This document shows positions 1-8,936 of a DNA stretch of 64,000 nucleotides, piece after piece; position 1 is the stretch's first letter, and each line of letters begins with the position of its first letter. The stretch is from the NCBI RefSeq assembly GCF_900111345.1, contig NZ_FOGY01000004.1:62001-126000 (forward strand). The letters are read 5' to 3'. Source of the stretch: Psychrobacillus sp. OK032. GTDB lineage: Bacteria > Bacillota > Bacilli > Bacillales_A > Planococcaceae. Position numbers and translations under genes: made by a program. Below the pieces are notes generated by a model. That model had not been told where the DNA came from and searched no databases. It saw only the letters and a list, made by a program, of their open reading frames with translations.

Positions 1-2
1 TT

Positions 3-365
3 TATGACGTTTCTCCTGCATTAGTATTATTCGGATTAGCAGGTAGTAAATTAACGGCTGCTGGAGAAAAAATTGGTTTACAAACAGCCCATGAAGTATT
101 TGCAGATCGTACTTATCAGTCAGATGGATCACTTACGTCTCGTCAGCAAACGGATGCGCTTATAACGGACAAGGACAAATCCGTTGTTCAAGTAGTTAAG
201 ATGGTCACTGAAGGTAAAGTAATTTCTCAACAAAATACAGAAGTATTGATCAACGCTGATACGGTTTGCATTCATGGTGATGGAGAACATGCTGTATCTT
301 TTGCAAAATATATTAAAGAAACTTTGGAGAGTAACAGTATTGTAGTTTCCGCAGTGTTCGAATAA
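3..365 (+). CDS. pxpA: 5-oxoprolinase subunit PxpA (LamB/YcsF family), C-terminal part
   Basis: The open frame enters from the left edge of the window and stops at TAA 363-365, giving the last 120 residues. The visible motifs VFADRTYQSDGSL and VCIHGDGEHA are typical of the C-terminal half of LamB/YcsF proteins. In known systems PxpA works with PxpB and PxpC to open 5-oxoproline to glutamate using ATP. The next two genes are ycsG and ycsI homologues in the same order as the Bacillus subtilis ycsF-ycsG-ycsI operon, which supports the call. The pxpB/pxpC genes do not follow here, so they lie upstream or elsewhere. The N-terminal half is outside the window. Confidence 0.9.
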   Translation, partial: YDVSPALVLFGLAGSKLTAAGEKIGLQTAHEVFADRTYQSDGSLTSRQQTDALITDKDKSVVQVVKMVTEGKVISQQNTEVLINADTVCIHGDGEHAVSFAKYIKETLESNSIVVSAVFE

Positions 366-378
366 GGGGAGAATTTGT

Positions 379-1599
379 ATGGGAAAGCAAAAAATAGTGA
401 TAACTGATACTAATAAGAAAGTTGAAAAAAGTGTCTTACTTGGTGCAGCATTTTTAATGGCCACATCAGCCATAGGGCCAGGATTTTTAACACAAACGAC
501 GGTCTTCACGCAGCAACTCGCTGCAAGTTTTGGATTTGTTATTTTAATTTCTTTATTACTAGATGTTTTTGCACAAGTGAATGTGTGGAGAATCATAGCT
601 GTATCAGGTTTGCGTGGACAAGAGATCGCTAACAAAGTATTACCGGGTCTTGGAGTTCTTTTAGCAATTCTCATCGTCATGGGTGGACTAGCATTTAATA
701 TTGGGAACGTTGCTGGAGCCGGACTAGGTTTAAATGCAATGCTTGGTATGGACCCGATAACAGGGGCTATTATAAGTGCGGCCTTTGCAATCTTTATCTT
801 TGTTGTAAAAGAAGCAGGAAAAGCGATGGATAAAGTTGCTCAAATTGCAGGTTTTGTCATGATTATATTAATGGTGTATGTTGCTTTTATTACATCACCA
901 CCGGTTGGAGAAGCAGTTATCAATACATTTGCTCCATCCGAAATAAGTATTTTCGCTATAGTAACACTTGTTGGTGGTACTGTTGGAGGATACATTACTT
1001 TTGCAGGTGGGCATCGCCTTTTAGATGCTGGAGTTAAAGGTGTGGAGTCGTTACCACAGGTGACAAAGAGTTCTATAACTGGAATTGCTGCGACAGGGAT
1101 CATGCGAATTGCACTGTTTTTAGCAGTGCTTGGTGTTGTAAGTCAAGGATTAGCAATTGATCCTGAAAATCCACCGGCATCCGTTTTTAAGCTTGCAGCA
1201 GGTGAGATTGGTTTTAGAATGTTTGGTGTTATTATGTGGGCAGCAGCCATCACATCTGTAGTGGGAGCGGCTTATACTTCTGTCTCATTTATTCGTTCAT
1301 TCCATCCAATGATTGAAAAATATCATAACTGGATTATTATTTTATTCATTTTAGTATCGACAATAACATTTGCCTTAGTTGGACGTCCTGTCAATATCCT
1401 CCTTCTAGTAGGTGCTTTAAATGCACTAATTTTACCGTTAGCGCTTGGAACAATGTTAGTAGCTGCATACAAGAAAAATATTGTCGGTGATTATAAGCAC
1501 CCAATTTGGTTAACGATCACAGGGGGATTAGTAGTCGTTATAATGGGAGTGTTAGGTATTATGACACTAATTGAACAAATTCCATTGCTTTTTAAATAA
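379..1599 (+). CDS. ycsG: Nramp-related membrane transporter YcsG
   Basis: This 406-residue protein is strongly hydrophobic, with about 11 membrane segments, and belongs to the Nramp superfamily by overall pattern and operon position. A GGGGAGAA ribosome site precedes ATG 379, 13 bases after the pxpA stop, so the two are co-transcribed. In true Nramp metal carriers the first helix carries DPGN, whose Asp and Asn bind the metal; here that stretch reads GPGFLTQ. Both ligands are therefore absent. The sequence shows only the family relationship and the missing ligands. I infer that the substrate may be 5-oxoproline or a related compound rather than Mn/Fe, because of the neighbours. Confidence 0.85.
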   Translation: MGKQKIVITDTNKKVEKSVLLGAAFLMATSAIGPGFLTQTTVFTQQLAASFGFVILISLLLDVFAQVNVWRIIAVSGLRGQEIANKVLPGLGVLLAILIVMGGLAFNIGNVAGAGLGLNAMLGMDPITGAIISAAFAIFIFVVKEAGKAMDKVAQIAGFVMIILMVYVAFITSPPVGEAVINTFAPSEISIFAIVTLVGGTVGGYITFAGGHRLLDAGVKGVESLPQVTKSSITGIAATGIMRIALFLAVLGVVSQGLAIDPENPPASVFKLAAGEIGFRMFGVIMWAAAITSVVGAAYTSVSFIRSFHPMIEKYHNWIIILFILVSTITFALVGRPVNILLLVGALNALILPLALGTMLVAAYKKNIVGDYKHPIWLTITGGLVVVIMGVLGIMTLIEQIPLLFK

Positions 1600-1616
1600 G
1601 AGGGAGTGAATCACAA

Positions 1617-2408
1617 ATGAGTAACTACACAACAATGGCTCCAAGTGAATTACGTAACCTTATAAGTATGGGGGAAATCACTGGTCCAACAGCTGGCATG
1701 GCAAAAGGGTATACACAAGCGAATTTAGCTGTTTTGAAAAAAGAATATGCATTCGACTTTTTATTGTTTTGCCAACGAAATCCAAAATCTTGTCCTTTAA
1801 TAGATGTAACTGAAGCAGGTTCTTATATTCCAAATTTAATTGCCAAGAATGCTGATATTCGGACGAACATTCCAAAATATCGCATATATAAAGATGGCGT
1901 ATTTACAGAAGAAGTGACGGATATTACAGATTACTGGGAAGAAGATATGGTCGCATTTTTAATCGGCTGTAGTTTCACATTTGAAACACCATTGCTTGAA
2001 GCTGGTATTCCAATAAGACATATCGAAGAGAATTGTAATGTACCAATGTATAAAACGAATATTTCATGCGAAAAAGCAGGTATTTTTGAAGGGCCAACTG
2101 TAGTAAGTATGCGTCCGATGTCTCATGAAGATGCGATACGAGCTATTCAAATTACTTCACGTTTTCCAGGTGTGCATGGAGCCCCGATCCATATTGGAGA
2201 TCCAAGTCAAATTGGCATCAAGGATATAGCAAAGCCTGACTTTGGAGATGCCGTAACGATTAAAGAAGGAGAAATTCCTGTATTTTGGGCTTGTGGAGTA
2301 ACCCCTCAAGCTGTTGCGATGCAAAGTAAACCTTCTATTATGATCACACATGCTCCTGGATGCATGTTTATTAGTGATTTGAAAGATGAAAAATTAAGCG
2401 TTTTATAA
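1617..2408 (+). CDS. ycsI: Putative hydro-lyase YcsI (DUF1445, D-glutamate cyclase family)
   Basis: This 263-residue soluble protein matches the YcsI/DUF1445 family, usually labelled putative hydro-lyase. Family-like stretches are GPTAGMAKGYTQANL near residue 24 and the C-terminal APGCMFISDLKDE. ATG 1617 follows AGGGAGTG by a normal distance and the gene is 17 bases after ycsG. The mammalian relative DGLUCY interconverts D-glutamate and 5-oxo-D-proline, which fits an operon with 5-oxoprolinase; the exact bacterial substrate is an inference. A terminator follows directly, so this is the last gene of the operon. Confidence 0.88.
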   Translation: MSNYTTMAPSELRNLISMGEITGPTAGMAKGYTQANLAVLKKEYAFDFLLFCQRNPKSCPLIDVTEAGSYIPNLIAKNADIRTNIPKYRIYKDGVFTEEVTDITDYWEEDMVAFLIGCSFTFETPLLEAGIPIRHIEENCNVPMYKTNISCEKAGIFEGPTVVSMRPMSHEDAIRAIQITSRFPGVHGAPIHIGDPSQIGIKDIAKPDFGDAVTIKEGEIPVFWACGVTPQAVAMQSKPSIMITHAPGCMFISDLKDEKLSVL

Positions 2409-2429
2409 TCAAATTCATTGAGGTAGATG

Positions 2430-2474
2430 AATAAAAAACAGGAGACCGTGAAGCCCACGATTTCCTGTTTTTTT
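2430..2474 (+). terminator. Intrinsic terminator of the ycsFGI operon
   Basis: The arms AAAAACAGGA and TCCTGTTTTT pair around an inner short CGTG/CACG helix and end in a T run. It lies 22 bases after the ycsI stop. Confidence 0.85.
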
Positions 2475-2576
2475 CATGGCTTAGGGAATTATTAAATAAC
2501 TTTCCCTGAACAATATTAGGTAAGCCACTTTTTAGAGATAGAGCGTCTTAAAAATCACTATTAGGTGACCGCAATG

Positions 2577-3352
2577 TTTCCGCTGCAGGCGGACGCTTTC
2601 CGCGGGGTGAGCGATGAGCCTTCACCGCCGCTTCGCGTACGGTGTGAAGTCTCATCTGTCTCACTTGATCCCGCCGGAGTCGCCGCCTTCCGCTTCAACC
2701 AATGAGAATTTCTTAGTAATTTAGCGTCTACAGTTATCAGGGACTTTAATTTATCGAGTCCACTACGCAATATTTATTAAACCTAATTAGAAAATGCTGT
2801 CTCCAAATAAGTGGAGCATTTACTAAGAAAAAATTTGTTTCATTCAACATTTATTAGAATAACACCACGTATTCATTGTCGGCTCACACATAGTAAACTT
2901 ACAATTTTAAGGATTGATCGCTTTCACTAGCAATTAAGTAGCTCTTGTGCTGATTTTAGTTGCTTTCCATAATTGACTGATTGCCCTTAGCCATTTACTG
3001 GATACCACTACATAGAAATACTAGACCGTATTGGGATAAAGCACATCAAAACGTTAGTTGGATTGTTTTAGTTATGTTTTGTGGTCAGTTTGTCGCCTTT
3101 TGAGTTGGGCCTTGTCATTATTACAATGTATTCAGTCTCATTCAACCATTCATTGGATTTCACTTTCAGTAAATACTACATAAGATTGAATTTAGAACAG
3201 TGACGCTGATTAGCTAGCTATTTTTAGTGGATTGGAGTGGAAGGGCGGCGACTCCTGCCGGATGAGTGAGTAGATGAGATATCGCAGGCGAACGCGAAGC
3301 GTCGGCGATAGCTCATCGCTCACCCGGCGGAAAGCGTCCGCTCTGGAGCGGA
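2577..3352. repeat. Family A repeat locus 1: inverted pair of GC-rich units around an AT-rich spacer
   Basis: The 954 bases between convergent ycsI and gltC contain no credible gene. A GC-rich unit at 2577-2696 reads in reverse (GGACGCTTTCCGCGGGG ... GGAGTCGCCGCC). A second at 3234-3352 reads forward (GGCGGCGACTCC ... GCGGAAAGCGTCCGC). They form an inverted pair about 540 bases apart. The spacer is AT-rich and shares short stretches, for example around CTTAGCCATTTAC at 2987-2999, with the spacer of the locus near 59.3 kb in opposite orientation. A small hairpin (AAATGCT/AGCATTT) lies near 2791-2822. The right unit ends 11 bases from the gltC stop. Confidence 0.8.
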
Positions 3353-3362
3353 ATAACTATTT

Positions 3363-4265
3363 TCATTGGTATTGTCCAAGCACTGCAAAAAATTGGATGA
3401 CAAATTGATGGAACACCTTTTCAGATGGAGATAGCTCGCGTGTTGCAGGACTAATAATGCCAACGGTTCTTCTAATAACCGGTGTTTCGATTGGTAGCTT
3501 CACTGTAAATCTTGGTGTTGCATCATAGAAGGAACTTTCTGGTAGGAGACTTACTCCCATTCCTGCTGCGACTAACCCCTTTATAGCATCCATATCTTCC
3601 CCTTCGGAAGAAGTCTTCGGTGTGAACCCTACGGAATTACAAGCATCTAGCGCTGTTTTACGTAAAATATATCCTTCAGGAAATAAGATGAAATCATCAT
3701 CCAGCAAATCCTTTAAGTGAATTTTCTCTCGTTTTGCCAATCGATGTGAAGAAGGTAAGAGTGCCGAAAATTTTTCGGTAAATAAAATAGAAGTGTTTAT
3801 CGAATGATCCTTTGGTGGAAGAGGTCCTAAAAAAGCAAGATTTAATTCTCTGTTTTTCACAGCATCGATTAAATAATGATAAGAACCTTGACGTAAATGG
3901 AACGCTACTTGCGGATATTCTTTTTTAAATGCTGAAATGACAGTTGGCAAAAAGTGCCCGGCTAAACTAGTAGGAAAGCCGATTTTAATCGTCCCTTTAT
4001 CTGGATCTAGATATTCTTCAATTTGTTTTTTTGCATAATCTATAGCTTGTAATGCAGAAATACTATGCTCTAAAAAAATCTTCCCAATAGGTGTTAACTT
4101 CACATTTCTCCCGACACGTTCGAATAATTCTACTCCAAGTTCATCTTCTAAATTGGCAATTTGCCGACTAACTGCTGACTGAGCTACATGCAAATGGATC
4201 GCCGCTTCAGAAATATGTTCCCGTTCTGCTACTTCGATAAAGTACCTCAACTGGCGTATTTCCAT
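3363..4265 (-). CDS. gltC: LysR-family regulator GltC
   Basis: This 300-residue LysR-type protein has an N-terminal winged helix-turn-helix (MEIRQLRYFIEVAER, with recognition region around SAVSRQIANLEDELG, residues 30-44) and a C-terminal effector-binding domain. It is divergent from gltA with 119 bases between the starts, the arrangement known for Bacillus subtilis gltC-gltAB. There GltC activates gltAB in response to the 2-oxoglutarate/glutamate balance and represses itself. The family assignment is clear from sequence, and the specific name rests on the divergent gltAB partner. The 3' end lies beside a Family A repeat. Confidence 0.92.
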   Translation of the reverse strand: MEIRQLRYFIEVAEREHISEAAIHLHVAQSAVSRQIANLEDELGVELFERVGRNVKLTPIGKIFLEHSISALQAIDYAKKQIEEYLDPDKGTIKIGFPTSLAGHFLPTVISAFKKEYPQVAFHLRQGSYHYLIDAVKNRELNLAFLGPLPPKDHSINTSILFTEKFSALLPSSHRLAKREKIHLKDLLDDDFILFPEGYILRKTALDACNSVGFTPKTSSEGEDMDAIKGLVAAGMGVSLLPESSFYDATPRFTVKLPIETPVIRRTVGIISPATRELSPSEKVFHQFVIQFFAVLGQYQ

Positions 4266-4281
4266 CGTTTCCCCCTAATCT

Positions 4282-4296
4282 ATCTAAAATGTAGAT
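4282..4296. promoter_or_regulatory. Probable GltC binding dyad in the gltC-gltA intergenic region
   Basis: ATCTA-N5-TAGAT forms a perfect 15-base dyad of the T-N11-A type used by LysR regulators. It lies 14 bases upstream of gltC and about 20 bases ahead of the gltA -35 box, consistent with activation of gltA and autorepression of gltC. Confidence 0.65.
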
Positions 4297-4317
4297 GATT
4301 TATATCCAAATTATATA

Positions 4318-4346
4318 TTGTTTGTATTAGTTTGAAAACATACAAT
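4318..4346 (+). promoter_or_regulatory. Probable gltA promoter
   Basis: TTGTTT (4318-4323) and TACAAT (4341-4346) are 17 bases apart, a good vegetative sigma-factor spacing. The start codon is 38 bases further on and is preceded by GGAGGGA. The weak -35 fits a promoter that needs GltC. Confidence 0.65.
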
Positions 4347-4384
4347 ATTCCTAAGTTAGTTTTTGAAAAGATGGAGGGATTCAC

Positions 4385-7300
4385 ATGACATTTCATCAAA
4401 TACCGAAAGCACAAGGCATGTACGATCCAGCGTTTGAACATGACGCATGTGGGATTGGTTTATATGCTCATATAAAAGGTAAGCAAACACATGACATTGT
4501 TAAAAAAGGATTAGAAATGTTATGCAGGCTAGATCACCGTGCAGGACGTGGAGGTGATGGCCAAACGGGAGATGGTGCAGGGCTTATGGTGCAAATCCCG
4601 GATGTATACTTTCGTGTTGTTTGTAACGAATGGAATTTGCCGAAAAGCGGGGCATACGGCGTAGGAATGCTATTTTTTACAAATAACATGGAAGAACGCG
4701 AAGCAATTGAGCAAAAGATAAACGAGAACATTATTGGAGAAGGGCAAGAACTAATCGGATGGCGAACTGTGCCGATTAACGTGGAGTGCTTAAGTGAAAA
4801 AGCAAAAGAAACAGTACCAGTCGTTCGTCAAGTATTCATTAAAGCAGTAAATACGAAAGACTCCCTTGCATTCGAACGTAAATTATACATCATCAGAAAA
4901 CAAGTAGAGCACTGGGCACTACAACAAGAGAAGAAATTCTATTGTGCAAGTCTCTCTAGTCAAACAATTGTTTATAAAGGATTGCTCACACCGGAAGAAG
5001 TGGACCTGTTCTACGTAGATCTTCAAGATGAATTATTTACATCTGCGTTTTCTTTAGTACATTCTCGCTATAGTACGAATACTTTTCCGAGTTGGGAAAG
5101 AGCACATCCAAACCGATACATTGTCCATAATGGAGAGATCAATACATTACGTGGAAATATAAACTGGATGAAGGCTCGTGAACAACAGTTTGTATCGAAA
5201 GCATTTGGAGATGATCTTGCTAAATTATTGCCGATTATTGATACAAATGGAAGTGACTCTTCCATGCTTGATAATGCTTTTGAATTTTTTGTACTTGCCG
5301 GTAGAACACCTGCGCATACTGCCATGATGTTAATACCAGAACCTTGGACAGAAAACCCGCATATTAGTGACGAGAAAAAAGCTTTCTATACTTATCATAG
5401 TAGTTTAATGGAGCCGTGGGATGGACCAACCGCTATTTCATTTACAGATGGGAAGCAAATTGGAGCTATTTTAGATCGAAATGGATTACGTCCTGCTCGC
5501 TACTATGTAACAAAAGACGATTACATTATTTTCTCTTCAGAAGTGGGCGTAGTAGATGTAGAAGAAGAAAATATTTTGATCAAAGAACGTTTAAGTCCCG
5601 GCAAAATGCTACTTGTAGATTTGGAACAAGGTCGTATTATTTCAGACGAAGAAATAAAATCCGATATGGCAAATGCACTACCGTATGAGAAGTGGTTAAA
5701 CGACAACTTAGTAACAATTACATCCGAAAATGAAAAACCAGAGCAAATAGATGATCTTTTATTCAAGCAAAAAGCGTTTGGTTACACATATGAGGACATT
5801 CAAAAATATATCATCCCAATCGCACTAGATGGTAAGGATCCCATTGGATCAATGGGTAATGATACACCGCTTGCCGTATTATCGGATCGACCACAATCAT
5901 TGTTCAATTATTTTAAACAACTATTTGCACAAGTGACCAATCCACCAATTGATTCGATCCGTGAGCATATTGTTACGTCGACTATGACATTACTTGGAGC
6001 AGAGGGAGACTTACTGCATCCAACTGCACAAAATAGTAGACGGATCTTTTTAGACATACCAATATTAACGAATAGTCAGCTGAAACAATTGAAAAATATG
6101 AAGTCAAAATATTTTCAAAGTGCAACAATCCATTTAAATATGCCAGAAAACTTACAAAACGAATTAGATAATATTTCTAAAAGAGCGGATGAATATATAG
6201 CTCAGGGAAAAACTTTGCTAGTCCTGTCTGACCGACAAATAGGAGTAAATCAAATAACCATGCCTGTGCTACTTGCAGCAAGCAGCCTTCACCAACACTT
6301 ACTACGTACAGGAAATCGAACGAAGGTAAGTATTATTGTGGAGTCTGGCGAAACAAGAGAAGTACATCAATTTGCAGCATTAATCGGTTACGGCGTGGAT
6401 GCGATCAACCCTTATCTTGCCTATGCTACGATAGCTGAAGCAATAGAAAATGGGCATATTGCTACAAGTTACATGGAAGCCGTAACGAAATATAGTAAAG
6501 GCATAGCAGATGGTGTCGTAAAAGTAATGTCCAAAATGGGAATATCGACCGTTCAAAGTTACCGGGGGGCGCAAGTTTTTGAAGCTGTAGGTATTAGTAA
6601 AAACGTAATTGATCGCTACTTCACAGGAACTGCTTCTCAAATAGGAGGAATCAGTCTAGAAACAATTGCACAAGAAGCAAATAAACGACAACAAGCAGCT
6701 TGTGATTCAAAAGGGACTACTTTAGATTCTGGTAGCGATTTTCAATGGAGAAGTACAGGAGAACATCATGCGTTCAATCCAAAAACGATACACACGCTTC
6801 AGTGGGCTACTCGAAAAGGGGATTATGGATTATATCGCCAGTATGCAGAAATGGCGAACGAAGAGCGAATTGGGTTTTTGCGAAACTTACTAACATTCAA
6901 AAAAGATGCAAAGCGCATTCCGTTAGAGGAAGTAGAGTCAGTAGATTCTATCGTCAAACGCTTTAAAACAGGGGCGATGTCATTCGGTTCATTAAGCAAA
7001 GAAGCGCATGAAACACTTGCCATTGCGATGAACCGGATCGGTGGTAAAAGTAATAGTGGGGAAGGCGGAGAGCATCCAAGTCGCTATGAATTAGATGCAA
7101 ACGGAGATAATCGTCGCAGTGCTATTAAACAAATTGCGTCTGGTCGATTCGGTGTAAAAAGTCATTATTTAGTGCAAGCAGATGAGCTACAAATAAAAAT
7201 GGCGCAAGGGGCAAAACCGGGAGAAGGGGGTCAGTTGCCTGGAAATAAAGTGTACCCTTGGGTAGCTGATGTTCGTGGCTCTACTACTGGAGTAGGATTA

Positions 7301-8920
7301 ATATCTCCGCCACCGCATCATGATATTTATTCGATAGAAGATATGGCGCAATTAATTCATGACCTAAAAAACGCGAACAGAGCAGCACGAATTAGTGTAA
7401 AACTGGTAGCGAAATCTGGGGTAGGAACAATTGCTGCCGGTGTTGCAAAAGGTGCGGCTGATGTCATTGTTATTAGTGGATATGACGGGGGAACAGGCGC
7501 CTCACCTAAAACAAGTATTAAACATACGGGGCTTTCTTGGGAACTCGGTCTTGCGGAAGCTCATCAAACATTAATGTTAAATGGGCTTCGTGATCGAGTC
7601 AGACTCGAAACAGATGGGAAACTGATGACTGGTAAAGACGTAGTAATGGCTGCTCTACTCGGTGCAGAAGAATATGGTTTTGCAACGGCCCCACTAATTG
7701 TTCTAGGTTGTGTCATGATGCGAGCATGTCATTTAGATACTTGTCCAGTTGGAATTGCGACTCAAAATCCAGAGCTCCGTGACAAATTCACGGGAAGTGC
7801 GGATTATGTTGTAAACTTTATGAAATTCGTAGCAGAAGAAGTTCGTGAATATATGGCGTTACTTGGTTTTAGAACAGTAGAGGAAATGGTAGGACGTACG
7901 GATGTGTTAGAAGTAAGTGATCGTGCAAAAGAACATTGGAAAGCTAAACAATTGAATTTAGCGGCACTCCTTTATCAACCGGAAGGAACTCGAACGTTCA
8001 AAACTATTCAAAACCATAAAATAGAACAATCACTCGACTTACGTGAACTGTTACCAAAAGTAGAACATGCGATATTAAATCAATCAAAAGTGGAATTGAA
8101 TTATCCAATTGCAAACACGGATCGTGTAGTAGGCACAATCATTGGAAGTGAAATTTCCAGACAATATGGTGCTAGAGGGTTAGCGGATGATTCAATTGTA
8201 CTTCGATTTACAGGTGCAGCTGGGCAGAGTTTCGGTGCATTTGTACCAAAAGGAATGTCAATGTATGTAACAGGAGATGTAAATGATTATTTTGGAAAGG
8301 GGCTATCCGGAGGGAAACTAGTTGTTTCTGCATCTATAAAAGGTGCTACTGAAGGAAATGTTATTGCTGGAAACGTTGCATTGTACGGTGCAACAAGTGG
8401 AACTGCATTTATTAATGGTCGTGCTGGGGAGCGCTTTGCAGTTCGTAATAGTGGGGTAGATGTTGTTGTAGAAGGCATTGGGGATCACGGATGCGAGTAT
8501 ATGACGGGTGGTCGTGCTGTCATACTAGGGGATGTTGGAAAAAATTTCGGCGCAGGAATGTCTGGCGGAATTGCGTATGTACTTGTAGATGATGATTTGG
8601 ACGGATTTAAACAAAAATGCAACATGGAAATGATCGGATTGGAACGAATAGTACTGTCAGAAGAAAGGCATGCAATTCGCCAATTAATAATGGATCATTA
8701 CTATTACACAAAGAGCACGAAAGCGATGAATATACTTGATCAATGGGAAATTTTTGCCGAAAAATTTGTAAAAGTAGTTCCGAATGATTATAAACTAATG
8801 CTTAATAAAATTGCTGATCTGAAACGCACTGGTTTAGCAGATGATGCAGCTGCAATGCATGCATTTTTAGCCACTTCTGTAAAACAAGATCAAAAGGAAA
8901 AAACATTAGTAAAAAGATAG
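4385..8920 (+). CDS. gltA: Glutamate synthase (NADPH) large subunit
   Basis: This 1511-residue protein is full length for the GOGAT large subunit. It releases ammonia from glutamine and adds it to 2-oxoglutarate to make glutamate. Cys22 in HDACGIG is the expected N-terminal nucleophile exposed after propeptide removal. The glutaminase domain runs to about residue 410, followed by central and FMN-binding synthase domains (SGGTGASP-type region GYDGGTGASPKTS). The iron-sulphur cysteines are visible at 1109, 1115 and 1120 (CVMMRACHLDTC). The C-terminal gltB3-like beta-helix carries glycine repeats (GGRAVILGDVGKNFGAGMSGG). GGAGGGA precedes ATG 4385. The partner small subunit follows after 16 bases. 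Confidence 0.97.
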   Translation: MTFHQIPKAQGMYDPAFEHDACGIGLYAHIKGKQTHDIVKKGLEMLCRLDHRAGRGGDGQTGDGAGLMVQIPDVYFRVVCNEWNLPKSGAYGVGMLFFTNNMEEREAIEQKINENIIGEGQELIGWRTVPINVECLSEKAKETVPVVRQVFIKAVNTKDSLAFERKLYIIRKQVEHWALQQEKKFYCASLSSQTIVYKGLLTPEEVDLFYVDLQDELFTSAFSLVHSRYSTNTFPSWERAHPNRYIVHNGEINTLRGNINWMKAREQQFVSKAFGDDLAKLLPIIDTNGSDSSMLDNAFEFFVLAGRTPAHTAMMLIPEPWTENPHISDEKKAFYTYHSSLMEPWDGPTAISFTDGKQIGAILDRNGLRPARYYVTKDDYIIFSSEVGVVDVEEENILIKERLSPGKMLLVDLEQGRIISDEEIKSDMANALPYEKWLNDNLVTITSENEKPEQIDDLLFKQKAFGYTYEDIQKYIIPIALDGKDPIGSMGNDTPLAVLSDRPQSLFNYFKQLFAQVTNPPIDSIREHIVTSTMTLLGAEGDLLHPTAQNSRRIFLDIPILTNSQLKQLKNMKSKYFQSATIHLNMPENLQNELDNISKRADEYIAQGKTLLVLSDRQIGVNQITMPVLLAASSLHQHLLRTGNRTKVSIIVESGETREVHQFAALIGYGVDAINPYLAYATIAEAIENGHIATSYMEAVTKYSKGIADGVVKVMSKMGISTVQSYRGAQVFEAVGISKNVIDRYFTGTASQIGGISLETIAQEANKRQQAACDSKGTTLDSGSDFQWRSTGEHHAFNPKTIHTLQWATRKGDYGLYRQYAEMANEERIGFLRNLLTFKKDAKRIPLEEVESVDSIVKRFKTGAMSFGSLSKEAHETLAIAMNRIGGKSNSGEGGEHPSRYELDANGDNRRSAIKQIASGRFGVKSHYLVQADELQIKMAQGAKPGEGGQLPGNKVYPWVADVRGSTTGVGLISPPPHHDIYSIEDMAQLIHDLKNANRAARISVKLVAKSGVGTIAAGVAKGAADVIVISGYDGGTGASPKTSIKHTGLSWELGLAEAHQTLMLNGLRDRVRLETDGKLMTGKDVVMAALLGAEEYGFATAPLIVLGCVMMRACHLDTCPVGIATQNPELRDKFTGSADYVVNFMKFVAEEVREYMALLGFRTVEEMVGRTDVLEVSDRAKEHWKAKQLNLAALLYQPEGTRTFKTIQNHKIEQSLDLRELLPKVEHAILNQSKVELNYPIANTDRVVGTIIGSEISRQYGARGLADDSIVLRFTGAAGQSFGAFVPKGMSMYVTGDVNDYFGKGLSGGKLVVSASIKGATEGNVIAGNVALYGATSGTAFINGRAGERFAVRNSGVDVVVEGIGDHGCEYMTGGRAVILGDVGKNFGAGMSGGIAYVLVDDDLDGFKQKCNMEMIGLERIVLSEERHAIRQLIMDHYYYTKSTKAMNILDQWEIFAEKFVKVVPNDYKLMLNKIADLKRTGLADDAAAMHAFLATSVKQDQKEKTLVKR

Positions 8921-8936
8921 AGAGGGGGAATGACAA

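Noticed and set aside
129-680. 183-codon minus-strand frame at the left edge
   Set aside because: It is antisense to pxpA and ycsG, both of which have family motifs and ribosome sites.
2561-2770. Open frame on the minus strand within a Family A unit
   Set aside because: It consists of repeat sequence, has no ribosome site and similar frames recur only where the repeat recurs (for example 10464-10748, 50987-51217, 54378-54575).
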